6,752 nucleotides of DNA from assembly GCA_045638005.1 (NCBI GenBank), contig JAZUAN010000025.1:1-6752 (forward strand). The letters run 5' to 3'. This document shows positions 1 through 5,928 of this stretch, in pieces. Position 1 is the stretch's first letter. Each line of letters begins with the position of its first letter. Position numbers and translations under genes: made by a program. The stretch comes from URNF01 sp045638005. GTDB lineage: Bacteria; Bacillota; Clostridia; Oscillospirales; Acutalibacteraceae. The notes under the pieces were generated by a model. The model did no database searches. It was not told the origin of the DNA and was given only the letters and a program-made list of their open reading frames with translations.

Positions 1-141
1 GGAGATTTTTAAAAAGAGCGGATTTTCAGGTCAATCGAGGCAAAAACGGAGCAAATACTGTATGTATTTGCGAGTATTTTAACGAAGGGTGAACGGAAAT
101 CCGCCTTTTAAAAACAGGTTCGGATTACTCGCGTCACCTTA
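1..141. repeat. Left copy of a 141-bp terminal inverted repeat; part of a foldback (MITE-like) element cut by the contig edge
   Basis: Bases 1-141 are the exact reverse complement of 6612-6752; the match breaks at base 142. The repeat is itself an imperfect palindrome centred near base 61. GCAAATAC (51-58) pairs with GTATTTGC (64-71) around a 5-nt loop, and farther out GCGGATTT (19-26) faces AAATCCGC (97-104), with A/T-rich arms beyond. The inner end runs CAGGTTCGG (115-123) to GTCACC (133-138) and finishes in the palindrome TCACC-TTAA-GGTGA (134-147). If the fold is symmetric, the whole element is about 160 bp and its outer end lies about 20 bp beyond the contig. It has no coding capacity. 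Calling it a MITE is an inference from the foldback structure and the terminal similarity to the element at 6343-6613. Confidence 0.85.
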
Positions 142-163
142 AGGTGAGAGAAGGAGAAAAAGT

Positions 164-1065
164 ATGGCTAAAAGCGCTGCTAAAAAATTCGGTGCAGCGG
201 ATGCAAAGGTGTATACCGATTATAAAGAACTGTTAAAAGATGAAACCATTGACGTGGTGCATGTCTGCACGCCCAACCGTTCTCACAGTTTTATTACGTG
301 GATGCTCTGGAAGCGGGCAAGCACGTTATGTGCGAAAAGCTGTCCATCGGTTATCAAAACCGTTTTTATGACGAGTCTTTGTATATGAAGCAGGAAGCAG
401 AAAACGGCACCTTTGGTGATATCTACTACACGAAGGCGACCGCTCTGCGCCCCCGTGCGGTGCCCACCTAGGGCGTGTTCCTCAACGAATACGAGCAGGG
501 TGGCGGTCCGCTCATCGACATCGGCACCCACGCGCTGGACCTTACGCTGTGGATGATGAACAACTACCGTCCGAAATACTGTATCGGTACCGCGTATCAC
601 AAACTCAACAAAGACACCGAACAGGGCAATATGTGGGGCAGTTGGGATCCCGAGAAGTTCACGGTGGAAGATTCTGCTTTCGGTTTCATCGTGATGGAAA
701 ACGGCGCTACCATCGTGCTGGAATCCGCTTGGGCGCTCAACACGCTTGACGTGCGCGAAGCGGTTACCTCCGTTTGCGGCACCAAAGCAGGTGCAGACAT
801 GATGGACGGTTTGCGCATCAACGGTATCCGTCACGGCAGACAGTACACATTGACCCCCAACTTTGAAGCAGGCGGCGTGGCGTTTAATGCAGGTTCGGCA
901 TCCGAATCTCCTGCCGACCGTGAGGAAAGAATGTGGAGCGAAGCGGTGAGAAACGATACCGAGCCGCTCACCACTGCGGAACAGGCGCTGTGTGTAACCC
1001 GCATTCTCGAAGGCATCTACACCTCCGCGAAAACCGGTGAAATTTATCGCTTTGATAACGAATAA
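164..1065 (+). pseudogene. Gfo/Idh/MocA-family NAD(P)-dependent oxidoreductase, degraded
   Basis: The reading frames match a sugar- or inositol-dehydrogenase-like Gfo/Idh/MocA protein: DVVHVCTPNRSH, then EAGKHVMCEK with the family's catalytic-region lysine, then GYQNRF, then GGGPLIDIGTHALDL, the conserved C-terminal-domain active-site strand with Asp and His. Four lesions are visible. (1) The N-terminal Rossmann segment with the GxGxxG nucleotide-binding motif is absent; homology starts near KKFGAADAKVYTDY. (2) One G is missing near 298, so the frame changes between SHSFIT and VDALEAGKH. (3) About 25 residues are missing in frame near 340, where CEK runs straight into LSIGYQNR, removing the proline of the EKP motif and the following helix. 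(4) A TAG at 469-471 replaces the tryptophan codon expected in VPTWGVFLNEYEQ. A ribosome-binding-like AAGGAG (151-156) precedes the ATG at 164, so a short peptide could be made. No function is expected. Family known from motifs; exact substrate unknown. Confidence 0.88.
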
Positions 1066-1092
1066 ACTATCTGCTTTACAAGAAAATGTCTA

Positions 1093-1121
1093 TTGCTGTT
1101 TATGTGAATATATGTTAAACT
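1093..1121 (+). promoter_or_regulatory. Candidate sigma-A promoter for the YitT-family gene
   Basis: TTGCTG (1093-1098) and TAAACT (1116-1121) are separated by 17 bases, and the -10 is preceded by TG one base upstream (1113-1114), an extended -10 arrangement. Both hexamers are imperfect (3/6 and 4/6). The site lies in the 88-bp gap between the pseudogene stop and the start codon at 1154, the right place for a promoter. Start choice for the gene is supported by AGGCGG (1144-1149), 4 nt before the ATG. Confidence 0.5.
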
Positions 1122-1153
1122 GAACACGAAAAAGGTGGAAAGAAGGCGGAAAT

Positions 1154-2047
1154 ATGCAGAGCAAAAAGCGCGAGATCATGTCCTATATCAGCATTATTTT
1201 GATTGCTGTACTGCTTGCATTTAACTATCAGTTGTTTATTGTCAAAAACGAGTTTGCGCCTGCGGGGCTTAACGGTATTGCGACCATGATACAGTATAAA
1301 ACCGGTTTCAGTATCGGCTATATGTCCCTCATTATTAACATTCCGCTTTGTATTTTCGCGTATTTTCTGGTGGATAAAGCCTTTGCAAAGCGTTCGCTTT
1401 GTTTTTGTCTTGTGTACTCCTTTGCGTTTTTGTATTTACAGAAGATCGGTTTGACCGCGTTTCAATATGATGCTAAGGGGCACGACACCATCTTCCCGGT
1501 GATTTTAAGCGGCGTTATCAGCGGGTTTGTATACGGCGTATGCTTTAGAAGCAATGCTTCTACCGGCGGCACCGATATTGTGTCTAAATATATCAGCAAA
1601 AAAAGGTCGGACATGAACTTCTTTTGGGTCACATTTGCGTGTAATACGGTGGTCGCGATTGCTTCTTTCTTTGTGTATGCAACTGCGGATGCCAGCGGCA
1701 ATTTGATATACGATTACAAGCCGGTATGCCTTTGTATTCTGTATTGCTTTATTTCCAGTTTTATCGGTAATTATATCATAAAGGGTACCAAGACCGCCTG
1801 CAAGTTTACGGTGATCACCTCTCACCCCGATGAGATCACCAAGGAGATCCAGACGACACTCAGACACGGTTCCACCCGTATTTCGGCGATCGGCTCGTTT
1901 AGCAATGACGAAAAAACGGTGCTGATTTGCGTTGTCAATCGTCACCAGATTGTGGATTTTAATAACATTCTGAAAAAATACGATTGCACCTTCTCCTTTT
2001 CGGAAACGGTAAATGAAACATACGGTAATTTCAAACAGATAAAATAA
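1154..2047 (+). CDS. YitT family membrane protein (DUF161 / DUF2179)
   Basis: A 297-residue protein with the usual two-part layout and length of the YitT family. The N-terminal membrane domain (about residues 8-210) has hydrophobic segments near 9-30, 52-74, 81-99, 112-131, 155-177 and 187-208. It carries the two internal-repeat loops typical of the family: NEFAPAGLNGIA (32-43) and RSNASTGGTDIV (132-143). The C-terminal soluble DUF2179 domain (about 216-297) includes GSTRISAIGSFS, KTVLICVVNRHQI and SETVNETYGNF. Members sit in the cytoplasmic membrane; their transported substrate or role is not established, so none is assigned. The gene is monocistronic: a weak promoter lies upstream and a strong terminator overlaps its stop codon. 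Nothing suggests damage, although the neighbour upstream is a pseudogene. The cysteine content of the membrane domain is fairly high. Confidence 0.92.
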   Translation: MQSKKREIMSYISIILIAVLLAFNYQLFIVKNEFAPAGLNGIATMIQYKTGFSIGYMSLIINIPLCIFAYFLVDKAFAKRSLCFCLVYSFAFLYLQKIGLTAFQYDAKGHDTIFPVILSGVISGFVYGVCFRSNASTGGTDIVSKYISKKRSDMNFFWVTFACNTVVAIASFFVYATADASGNLIYDYKPVCLCILYCFISSFIGNYIIKGTKTACKFTVITSHPDEITKEIQTTLRHGSTRISAIGSFSNDEKTVLICVVNRHQIVDFNNILKKYDCTFSFSETVNETYGNFKQIK

Positions 2048-2085
2048 AAAAAGCCTCTTTTGGTATTCCGAAAGAGGCTTTTTTT
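2046..2085. terminator. Bidirectional intrinsic terminator between convergent YitT and hydrolase genes
   Basis: AAAAAAAGCCTCTTT (2046-2060) pairs with AAAGAGGCTTTTTTT (2071-2085). The stem extends inward through TGG (2061-2063) with CCG (2068-2070), one pair being G-T, leaving a TATT tetraloop. The A-tract on one side and T-tract on the other make it work in both directions. It overlaps the YitT stop and lies 6 bp beyond the hydrolase stop. Confidence 0.93.
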
Positions 2086-2091
2086 CAAAAA

Positions 2092-2913
2092 TTAAAATCC
2101 GTGCGCACGCAGATCGCAGATGATGTTTTTGTATACATCCACAATGTCCGAGATACCGTCTCCGGCAGATTCGCAAAGCGGTCTGCGCCGCAGGTCGATC
2201 TCGTCGCAATGGGAAATACCGCGCCGTCCGTTGCTGCGCAAGGTACCCTTGAAATCACCCCATTTCACGGATTCGGGCGTTAAAAGGCCGTCGTTTTCAC
2301 CCTCTACGACTGATACCACCAAGTTTGGCAACCACATCAGCATATCACTGAAACAGTGTTTCATTACAAACGCGTAGCTTTGATAGAATACCGCCGGATC
2401 ATCCGGCGTTTTTGCGTTGAAGTCTGCGGCTTTTTCTGTGGTAAAAGACCTGAAAACCGCATAGGAATTCGGCTTTTTATCTCCTAAAAGCCGACACCAA
2501 AAGTCAGCGCAGGCGCCTACGAATTTTACGAGCGGTTGCGGGAATTGCATCAGCGCGTCCACTGTTTTAGAGCCGTGGTGCGGTGTGGCAAGAGTGGTGA
2601 GGGAAGCGACTTTGTCGCCGACACCTGCTGTCGAAATGGCATAGCGGCTATCCAGACCGCCTTTGGAGTGGGCGATAATGTTCACCTTTTTTGCACCGCT
2701 CTCGACTAAAATTTCTTCGATTCTTTTGGCAATATAGTCACCGTTTGTTTCGATGGAGGCGTTGCTGTCCTGCATGCCGTAATAAACGGTACAACCGCAT
2801 TTTTCAAGCTCTTTGGGGATCCTGCCCCAATAGTTGACAAAATCATTGTCACGAAATCCCATGCCGTGTACCAACAGTACGGGATATTGCAACTCTCCTT
2901 GATTGGTTTCCAT
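2092..2913 (-). CDS. Alpha/beta-hydrolase, triacylglycerol lipase-like
   Basis: A 273-residue alpha/beta-hydrolase. Residue numbers count from the ATG at 2913. The oxyanion-hole region is PVLLVHGMG (11-19). The nucleophile elbow is A81-H82-S83-K84-G85-G86, the AHSxGG form seen in bacterial lipases, where Ala replaces the first Gly of GxSxG. TPHHGS (110-115) is also lipase-like. The likely acid is D208 in GENDGLL and the histidine H235 in GISHCDEID, completing a Ser-Asp-His triad. There is no signal peptide or lipobox, so it is probably cytoplasmic; the substrate could be a lipid, an ester or another acyl compound. The start at 2913 is chosen because GGAGGT (2921-2926) sits 7 nt upstream; an in-frame GTG at 2920-2922 overlaps that ribosome binding site and would add only three residues. 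Transcribed alone from the promoter at 2937-2965. Confidence 0.88.
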   Translation of the reverse strand: METNQGELQYPVLLVHGMGFRDNDFVNYWGRIPKELEKCGCTVYYGMQDSNASIETNGDYIAKRIEEILVESGAKKVNIIAHSKGGLDSRYAISTAGVGDKVASLTTLATPHHGSKTVDALMQFPQPLVKFVGACADFWCRLLGDKKPNSYAVFRSFTTEKAADFNAKTPDDPAVFYQSYAFVMKHCFSDMLMWLPNLVVSVVEGENDGLLTPESVKWGDFKGTLRSNGRRGISHCDEIDLRRRPLCESAGDGISDIVDVYKNIICDLRAHGF

Positions 2914-2920
2914 TATCCTC

Positions 2921-2926
2921 ACCTCC
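2921..2926 (-). promoter_or_regulatory. Ribosome binding site deciding the hydrolase start
   Basis: On the minus strand GGAGGT ends 7 nt before the ATG at 2911-2913. The alternative in-frame GTG (2920-2922) overlaps this motif and therefore cannot use it. Confidence 0.85.
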
Positions 2927-2936
2927 GTTTACTAGT

Positions 2937-2965
2937 ATTATACCACATATCCCTCAAAATGACAA
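2937..2965 (-). promoter_or_regulatory. Sigma-A promoter of the hydrolase gene
   Basis: On the minus strand TTGTCA (2960-2965) and TATAAT (2937-2942) are separated by exactly 17 bases; the -35 matches 5/6 and the -10 matches 6/6. It lies between the terminator of the ABC operon and the hydrolase ribosome binding site, making the hydrolase an independent transcription unit with a very short leader. Confidence 0.88.
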
Positions 2966-2979
2966 TTACACCAATATAC

Positions 2980-3018
2980 AAAAAAGATGCGGTACATGTC
3001 GTGTACCGCATCTTTTTT
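2980..3018. terminator. Intrinsic terminator of the ABC transporter operon
   Basis: A 17-bp perfect stem: AAAAAAGATGCGGTACA (2980-2996) pairs with TGTACCGCATCTTTTTT (3002-3018) around a 5-nt loop (2997-3001). Read on the minus strand it ends in a run of six T. It overlaps the ATPase stop codon (3017-3019), so termination directly follows translation of the last operon gene. The A-tract makes it symmetric, but no plus-strand gene is served here. Confidence 0.92.
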
Positions 3019-3823
3019 ATCCGTTCTGTTTGGAAAGTATCTGCTTATCGCTTGCAAATTCGCTGCCGCTGTTCGCTTCAAACAGATTGAGCAGCTGTTC
3101 GATGGTGAGGTTTTTCTTTTTCTCGCCGCACACGTCAACCACAATGCGGCCTTCGTGCATCATGATCAGCCGATTACCGTAGGCGATCGCGTCATGCATG
3201 TTGTGGGTCACCATCAAGGTGGTGAGTTTGTTTTCGCTCACCAGTTTGTCGGTGATTTTGAGCACCTTTGCGGCGGTTTTGGGATCCAGTGCCGCGGTGT
3301 GTTCGTCAAGTAACAGCAGTTTAGGCTTTTTAAGGGTAGCCATCAGCAGCGTGACCGCTTGACGCTGACCGCCCGAAAGCAAACCCACCTTGGTAGAAAG
3401 CCGCTCTTCTAAGCCGAGATCCAACTGCGCGAGCAGCGCTTTATAGCTCTCGCGATCGCTGCGGGTGCAACCCCATTTCAAACGGCGCTTTATACCTCTG
3501 CGCGCGGAAATCGCAAGATTTTCTGCGATTTCCATATCCCGCGCGGTACCTTTAAGGGGATCTTGGAACACTCTGCACAGCAGCGCCGCTCGTTTATACG
3601 CGGGCATGGCCGTAACATTCACACCGTCAATTTCAATGGTGCCGTAATCCGGTTTCCAAACGCCTGAAATGGCATTCAGCATGGTACTTTTGCCGGCGCC
3701 GTTGCCGCCGATAACGGTGACGAAATCACCTGCTTGCAAAGTGAGATTGAGATCGGCGAGGGCACGCTTTTCGTTTACGGTGTTGGCGTTAAAGGTTTTG
3801 TAGAGATTTTTGATTTTAAGCAT
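3017..3823 (-). CDS. ABC transporter ATP-binding protein, TrpZ/COG1101-like
   Basis: A 268-residue nucleotide-binding subunit with all expected motifs: Walker A GGNGAGKST (39-47), Q-loop FQDP (86-89), signature LSGGQ (149-153), Walker B LLLLDE (169-174), D-loop AALD (177-180) and switch H207 in VTHNM. The residue after the catalytic Glu is His (DEHTAALD) rather than the Pro common in other ABC ATPases; I recall this as typical for the group that pairs with ABC_sub_bind lipoproteins, so I read it as a family trait. It would energise the permease encoded just upstream. Start 3823 is preferred because GGAGGT (3831-3836) is 7 nt upstream; an in-frame GTG at 3830-3832 lies inside that motif. With this start the gene overlaps the permease by 8 nt (3816-3823), implying translational coupling. 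Last gene of the operon. Substrate unproven. Confidence 0.94.
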   Translation of the reverse strand: MLKIKNLYKTFNANTVNEKRALADLNLTLQAGDFVTVIGGNGAGKSTMLNAISGVWKPDYGTIEIDGVNVTAMPAYKRAALLCRVFQDPLKGTARDMEIAENLAISARRGIKRRLKWGCTRSDRESYKALLAQLDLGLEERLSTKVGLLSGGQRQAVTLLMATLKKPKLLLLDEHTAALDPKTAAKVLKITDKLVSENKLTTLMVTHNMHDAIAYGNRLIMMHEGRIVVDVCGEKKKNLTIEQLLNLFEANSGSEFASDKQILSKQNG

Positions 3824-4739
3824 GCGATTCACCTCCGTGTTCCCCTACGACCAATTCTGCAGGCGGTTTCGGCTTGGTGAAATATTCCGCTTTGAGATAC
3901 GGCAGCGCAAGGAAGATAGCCACCACCACTGCGGACAGCATTTTGAGCAGGTCGGTATCCAAACCCAGCCAAATGACAAACGTATATACCAGATAGTAGG
4001 CGATGCTGCCACCGATCACACCGATCAGGCTGACAACAAAGTTCGGCTTAATTTTCAAGGAAACCGAAAGACCGATGATGATCGCGGCAAGGCCGATGAC
4101 GATGGCGCCGCGCCCCATATTGATATCCGCAAAGCCTTGATACTGTGCTAAGAGTGCACCGGATAATGCGACAATGCCGTTGGAAATGGCAAGTCCCAGT
4201 ACCTTGTTGAACTTCACGTTGACGCCCTGCGCTTCGCTCATATCCGCGTTATCGCCGGTGGATTTAACCGACAGACCGATCTCCGTGTAGAAGAACAAGA
4301 ACAACAGCAGAATGATGACAATGCAAAACGCAACGGTCACCGCGATGGCCGCGGGATTATTGAGTGAAGTTAACAGCACGAAATGGTTGCGGGAACTGAT
4401 GGACAGATTGGCTTTGCCGAGAATTTTTAAGTTCAGCGACCACAGCATCAGTTGGGTGAGAATACCTGCGAGTATGGCGGGAACACCCATGATGGTATGA
4501 AATACACCTGTGATCATGCCGGCGATCGCGCCTGCAATAAATGCAACCAGCAGACAAACAAATACGTTCACACCGTTTGAAAGCAAAATTGCACATACAC
4601 AAGCGCCGGTACAGATAGAACCGTCAACGGTCAGATCGGCAATGTTGAGGATCTTATACGATATGTAAAGACCTATCGCCATAATTCCCCAAATCAGCCC
4701 TTGTGCGATCGCACCGGGCAACGCGTTGATAAAACCCAT
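3816..4739 (-). CDS. ABC transporter permease, TrpY-like (BPD_transp_2 fold)
   Basis: A 307-residue integral membrane protein with about eight to nine hydrophobic segments (for example 11-33, 58-80, 84-101, 130-151, 178-200, 209-229, 234-257 and 264-281). The cytoplasmic loop at 153-178, with GLSVKSTGDNADMSEAQGVN, is the coupling region recognisable in this permease group, and ALSGALLAQYQGFADINMG (191-209) is a conserved stretch. ADLTVDGS near the N-terminus is also typical. Only one permease gene is present, so a homodimer is expected. It would form the membrane pore for the lipoprotein-captured ligand. Start 4739 is chosen because GGAG (4748-4751) lies 8 nt upstream; the alternative GTG at 4748 gives a 4-bp overlap with the lipoprotein stop and three more residues, and cannot be excluded. 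The cytoplasmic C-terminal tail is hydrophilic (PKPPAELVVGEHGG). Confidence 0.92.
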   Translation of the reverse strand: MGFINALPGAIAQGLIWGIMAIGLYISYKILNIADLTVDGSICTGACVCAILLSNGVNVFVCLLVAFIAGAIAGMITGVFHTIMGVPAILAGILTQLMLWSLNLKILGKANLSISSRNHFVLLTSLNNPAAIAVTVAFCIVIILLLFLFFYTEIGLSVKSTGDNADMSEAQGVNVKFNKVLGLAISNGIVALSGALLAQYQGFADINMGRGAIVIGLAAIIIGLSVSLKIKPNFVVSLIGVIGGSIAYYLVYTFVIWLGLDTDLLKMLSAVVVAIFLALPYLKAEYFTKPKPPAELVVGEHGGESHA

Positions 4740-4744
4740 TATAC

Positions 4745-5743
4745 TCACTCCGCACTCTCACGGGCTACATAGCCTGCCGTATCCAGTGCAGCGGTGTCGA
4801 TGCCCAGTTCGTCGCAGATAGCCTTGTTGTATTTTTTTACCGGAGCGGCGTCATACGCGATCTCCATGGTGGTGATATCCTCTTTGCCCAACAGCACCTG
4901 TGCTGCCATTTTACCGGTTTCTACACCGATGTTGTAATAGCTGATCGCGAGAGTCGCAAAGCAGACATCGCTCTCATAGCCGGTGAAAACAGGGGTTTTA
5001 GCGGGGCCGCAAACGTTTCTGACCATTTCGTCATTGGAAGCGACCGTGTTATCGGTGGGGACGTAGATAGCGTTGCACTCATTGGCGGCTTTGGTCACAA
5101 CGCCTTGCAGCTCGGTGGATTCGGAGAATTTGTACTCGTTGACGGTGATGCCTTTACCTTCCAGATAGGCTTTCACAACGTCATACTGGTATGCGGAGTT
5201 CGGCTCGGCGGAGCAGTAGAGAATACCCACAGTGGAGCCTTGGGCAAGTTTTAACACGTCGATCATCATCTGCGCCTGATCGTTGAGGGGCGCGAGATCG
5301 GAGGTGCCGGACACATTGCTGCCCACAACACCGGTAAAGTCTTCAATTTCCAACGCCACGCCGTATTCGGTGATGGAGGTGCCCAGAACCGGAATGGTGG
5401 CGGTCGCATTATACGCTGCCTGCAAGGCGGCAGTCGCGTTACCGAGGATTAAGTCCACGTCATCGGCGACAAAGCTGTTCACGATGGTGATGCAGGTGTT
5501 GGAGTCGCCCTGACCGTTTTGCTCTTTGAAGGTCACCTTTCTGCCTTCTGCTTTGAGCTGCTCGGTAAGAGAATCCTTGAAACCCTGCGTTGCAAGGTCA
5601 AGGGAATCATGAGTTACCAACTGACAGATACCGACAACATATTCCTCCTTATCGGGATTCACCTTGATTTTTGTGCTGCCGCAGCCGGTAAAAATACCCG
5701 CGCACAGTACCAGTACCAAGATGAGGGACAAAGCTCTTTTCAT
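4745..5743 (-). CDS. ABC transporter substrate-binding lipoprotein (ABC_sub_bind, TrpX-like)
   Basis: A 332-residue exported lipoprotein. Residues 2-3 are KR, residues 5-17 are hydrophobic, and F18-T19-G20-C21 is a lipobox, so Cys21 should be lipidated after cleavage by signal peptidase II. The mature part (about 35-325) fits the ABC_sub_bind family: VVGICQLVTHDSLDLATQGF (36-55), LGNATAALQAA (100-110), the hinge region around VSGTSDLAPLNDQ (144-156), VGILYCSAEPNS (172-183) and ISYYNIGVETGKMAAQVLLG (267-286). Family members characterised in streptococci bind tryptophan, but this family is broad, so the ligand is an inference. First gene of the operon. Start 5743 is chosen over an upstream in-frame ATG (5761) because AAAGAGGT (5751-5758) sits 7 nt before it and because signal peptides begin MKR. 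Confidence 0.93.
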   Translation of the reverse strand: MKRALSLILVLVLCAGIFTGCGSTKIKVNPDKEEYVVGICQLVTHDSLDLATQGFKDSLTEQLKAEGRKVTFKEQNGQGDSNTCITIVNSFVADDVDLILGNATAALQAAYNATATIPVLGTSITEYGVALEIEDFTGVVGSNVSGTSDLAPLNDQAQMMIDVLKLAQGSTVGILYCSAEPNSAYQYDVVKAYLEGKGITVNEYKFSESTELQGVVTKAANECNAIYVPTDNTVASNDEMVRNVCGPAKTPVFTGYESDVCFATLAISYYNIGVETGKMAAQVLLGKEDITTMEIAYDAAPVKKYNKAICDELGIDTAALDTAGYVARESAE

Positions 5744-5750
5744 GTGTATT

Positions 5751-5758
5751 ACCTCTTT
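5751..5758 (-). promoter_or_regulatory. Ribosome binding site deciding the lipoprotein start
   Basis: AAAGAGGT on the minus strand ends 7 nt before the ATG at 5741-5743. It lies inside the six extra codons that would be added by the ATG at 5761, arguing against that longer start. Confidence 0.82.
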
Positions 5759-5785
5759 CATTTAAAAAATAAATGCATAGCATAC

Positions 5786-5806
5786 AGAAATTATATAGAT
5801 ATTTCT
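5786..5806. promoter_or_regulatory. Candidate operator: dyad overlapping the -10 box and spacer
   Basis: AGAAAT (5786-5791) and ATTTCT (5801-5806) form a 6-9-6 dyad covering the -10 hexamer and half of the spacer. Farther out, GCATAG (5775-5780) mirrors CTATGC (5805-5810). A strong consensus promoter covered by a dyad suggests a repressor site, but the arms are A/T-rich and short, so chance is possible. The regulator is unknown. Confidence 0.35.
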
Positions 5807-5818
5807 ATGCTTTGTCAA
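5790..5818 (-). promoter_or_regulatory. Perfect consensus sigma-A promoter of the ABC transporter operon
   Basis: On the minus strand TTGACA (5813-5818) and TATAAT (5790-5795) are both perfect hexamers with an exact 17-base spacer. Transcription should begin near 5783, giving a leader of about 40 nt before the lipoprotein ATG. That is too short for a T-box or riboswitch, so any control would be by a repressor at the promoter. Confidence 0.93.
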
Positions 5819-5834
5819 GCAAATTTAATGCGTA

Positions 5835-5866
5835 ACAAAAAAATATAGGGTGACGCTTGCCACCCC
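5835..5866 (-). terminator. Probable terminator downstream of the isomerase remnant
   Basis: GGGTG (5848-5852) pairs with CACCC (5861-5865), with one internal C-G pair and one A-C mismatch next to a GCTT loop. Read on the minus strand the stem is followed by TATATTTTTTT. It stands between the isomerase remnant (stop at 5929) and the transporter promoter, insulating the operon. Its plus-strand text begins TAGGGTGAC, the same as the end of the foldback element at 6343. Confidence 0.65.
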
Positions 5867-5896
5867 TTTATTTTGCACATTCAGTCTGCCTTCATC

Positions 5897-5924
5897 GATG
5901 CCATTTGATATTTCAAATGGCATC
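5897..5924. repeat. Perfect 12-bp inverted repeat hairpin
   Basis: GATGCCATTTGA (5897-5908) pairs perfectly with TCAAATGGCATC (5913-5924) around a TATT loop, starting 4 nt beyond the isomerase stop codon (5929-5931). There is no T-run on either side, so it is not a typical intrinsic terminator. It may be a dispersed intergenic repeat or an mRNA 3'-end stabiliser. Confidence 0.7.
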
Positions 5925-5928
5925 AGCA

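Noticed and set aside
469..471. Possible TAG codon reassignment or readthrough
   Set aside because: The same gene also has a frameshift and deletions, and other genes in the window end in TAA or TGA with normal tryptophan TGG use; a one-base G-to-A nonsense mutation is simpler.
283..834. Minus-strand open frame of 183 codons opposite the oxidoreductase pseudogene
   Set aside because: It lies opposite strongly conserved Gfo/Idh/MocA sequence and has no family features of its own.
1505..2209. Minus-strand open frame of 234 codons
   Set aside because: It is antisense to YitT, crosses the bidirectional terminator and overlaps the end of the hydrolase; its composition is that of a shadow frame.
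3305..3320. His after the Walker B Glu in the ATPase (DEHTAALD) as a defect
   Set aside because: All other ABC motifs are intact, and this form is, to my knowledge, usual in ATPases paired with ABC_sub_bind lipoproteins.
5744..5783. T-box or riboswitch in the transporter leader
   Set aside because: The predicted leader is only about 40 nt, A/T-rich, and holds no T-box motif or terminator/antiterminator pair.
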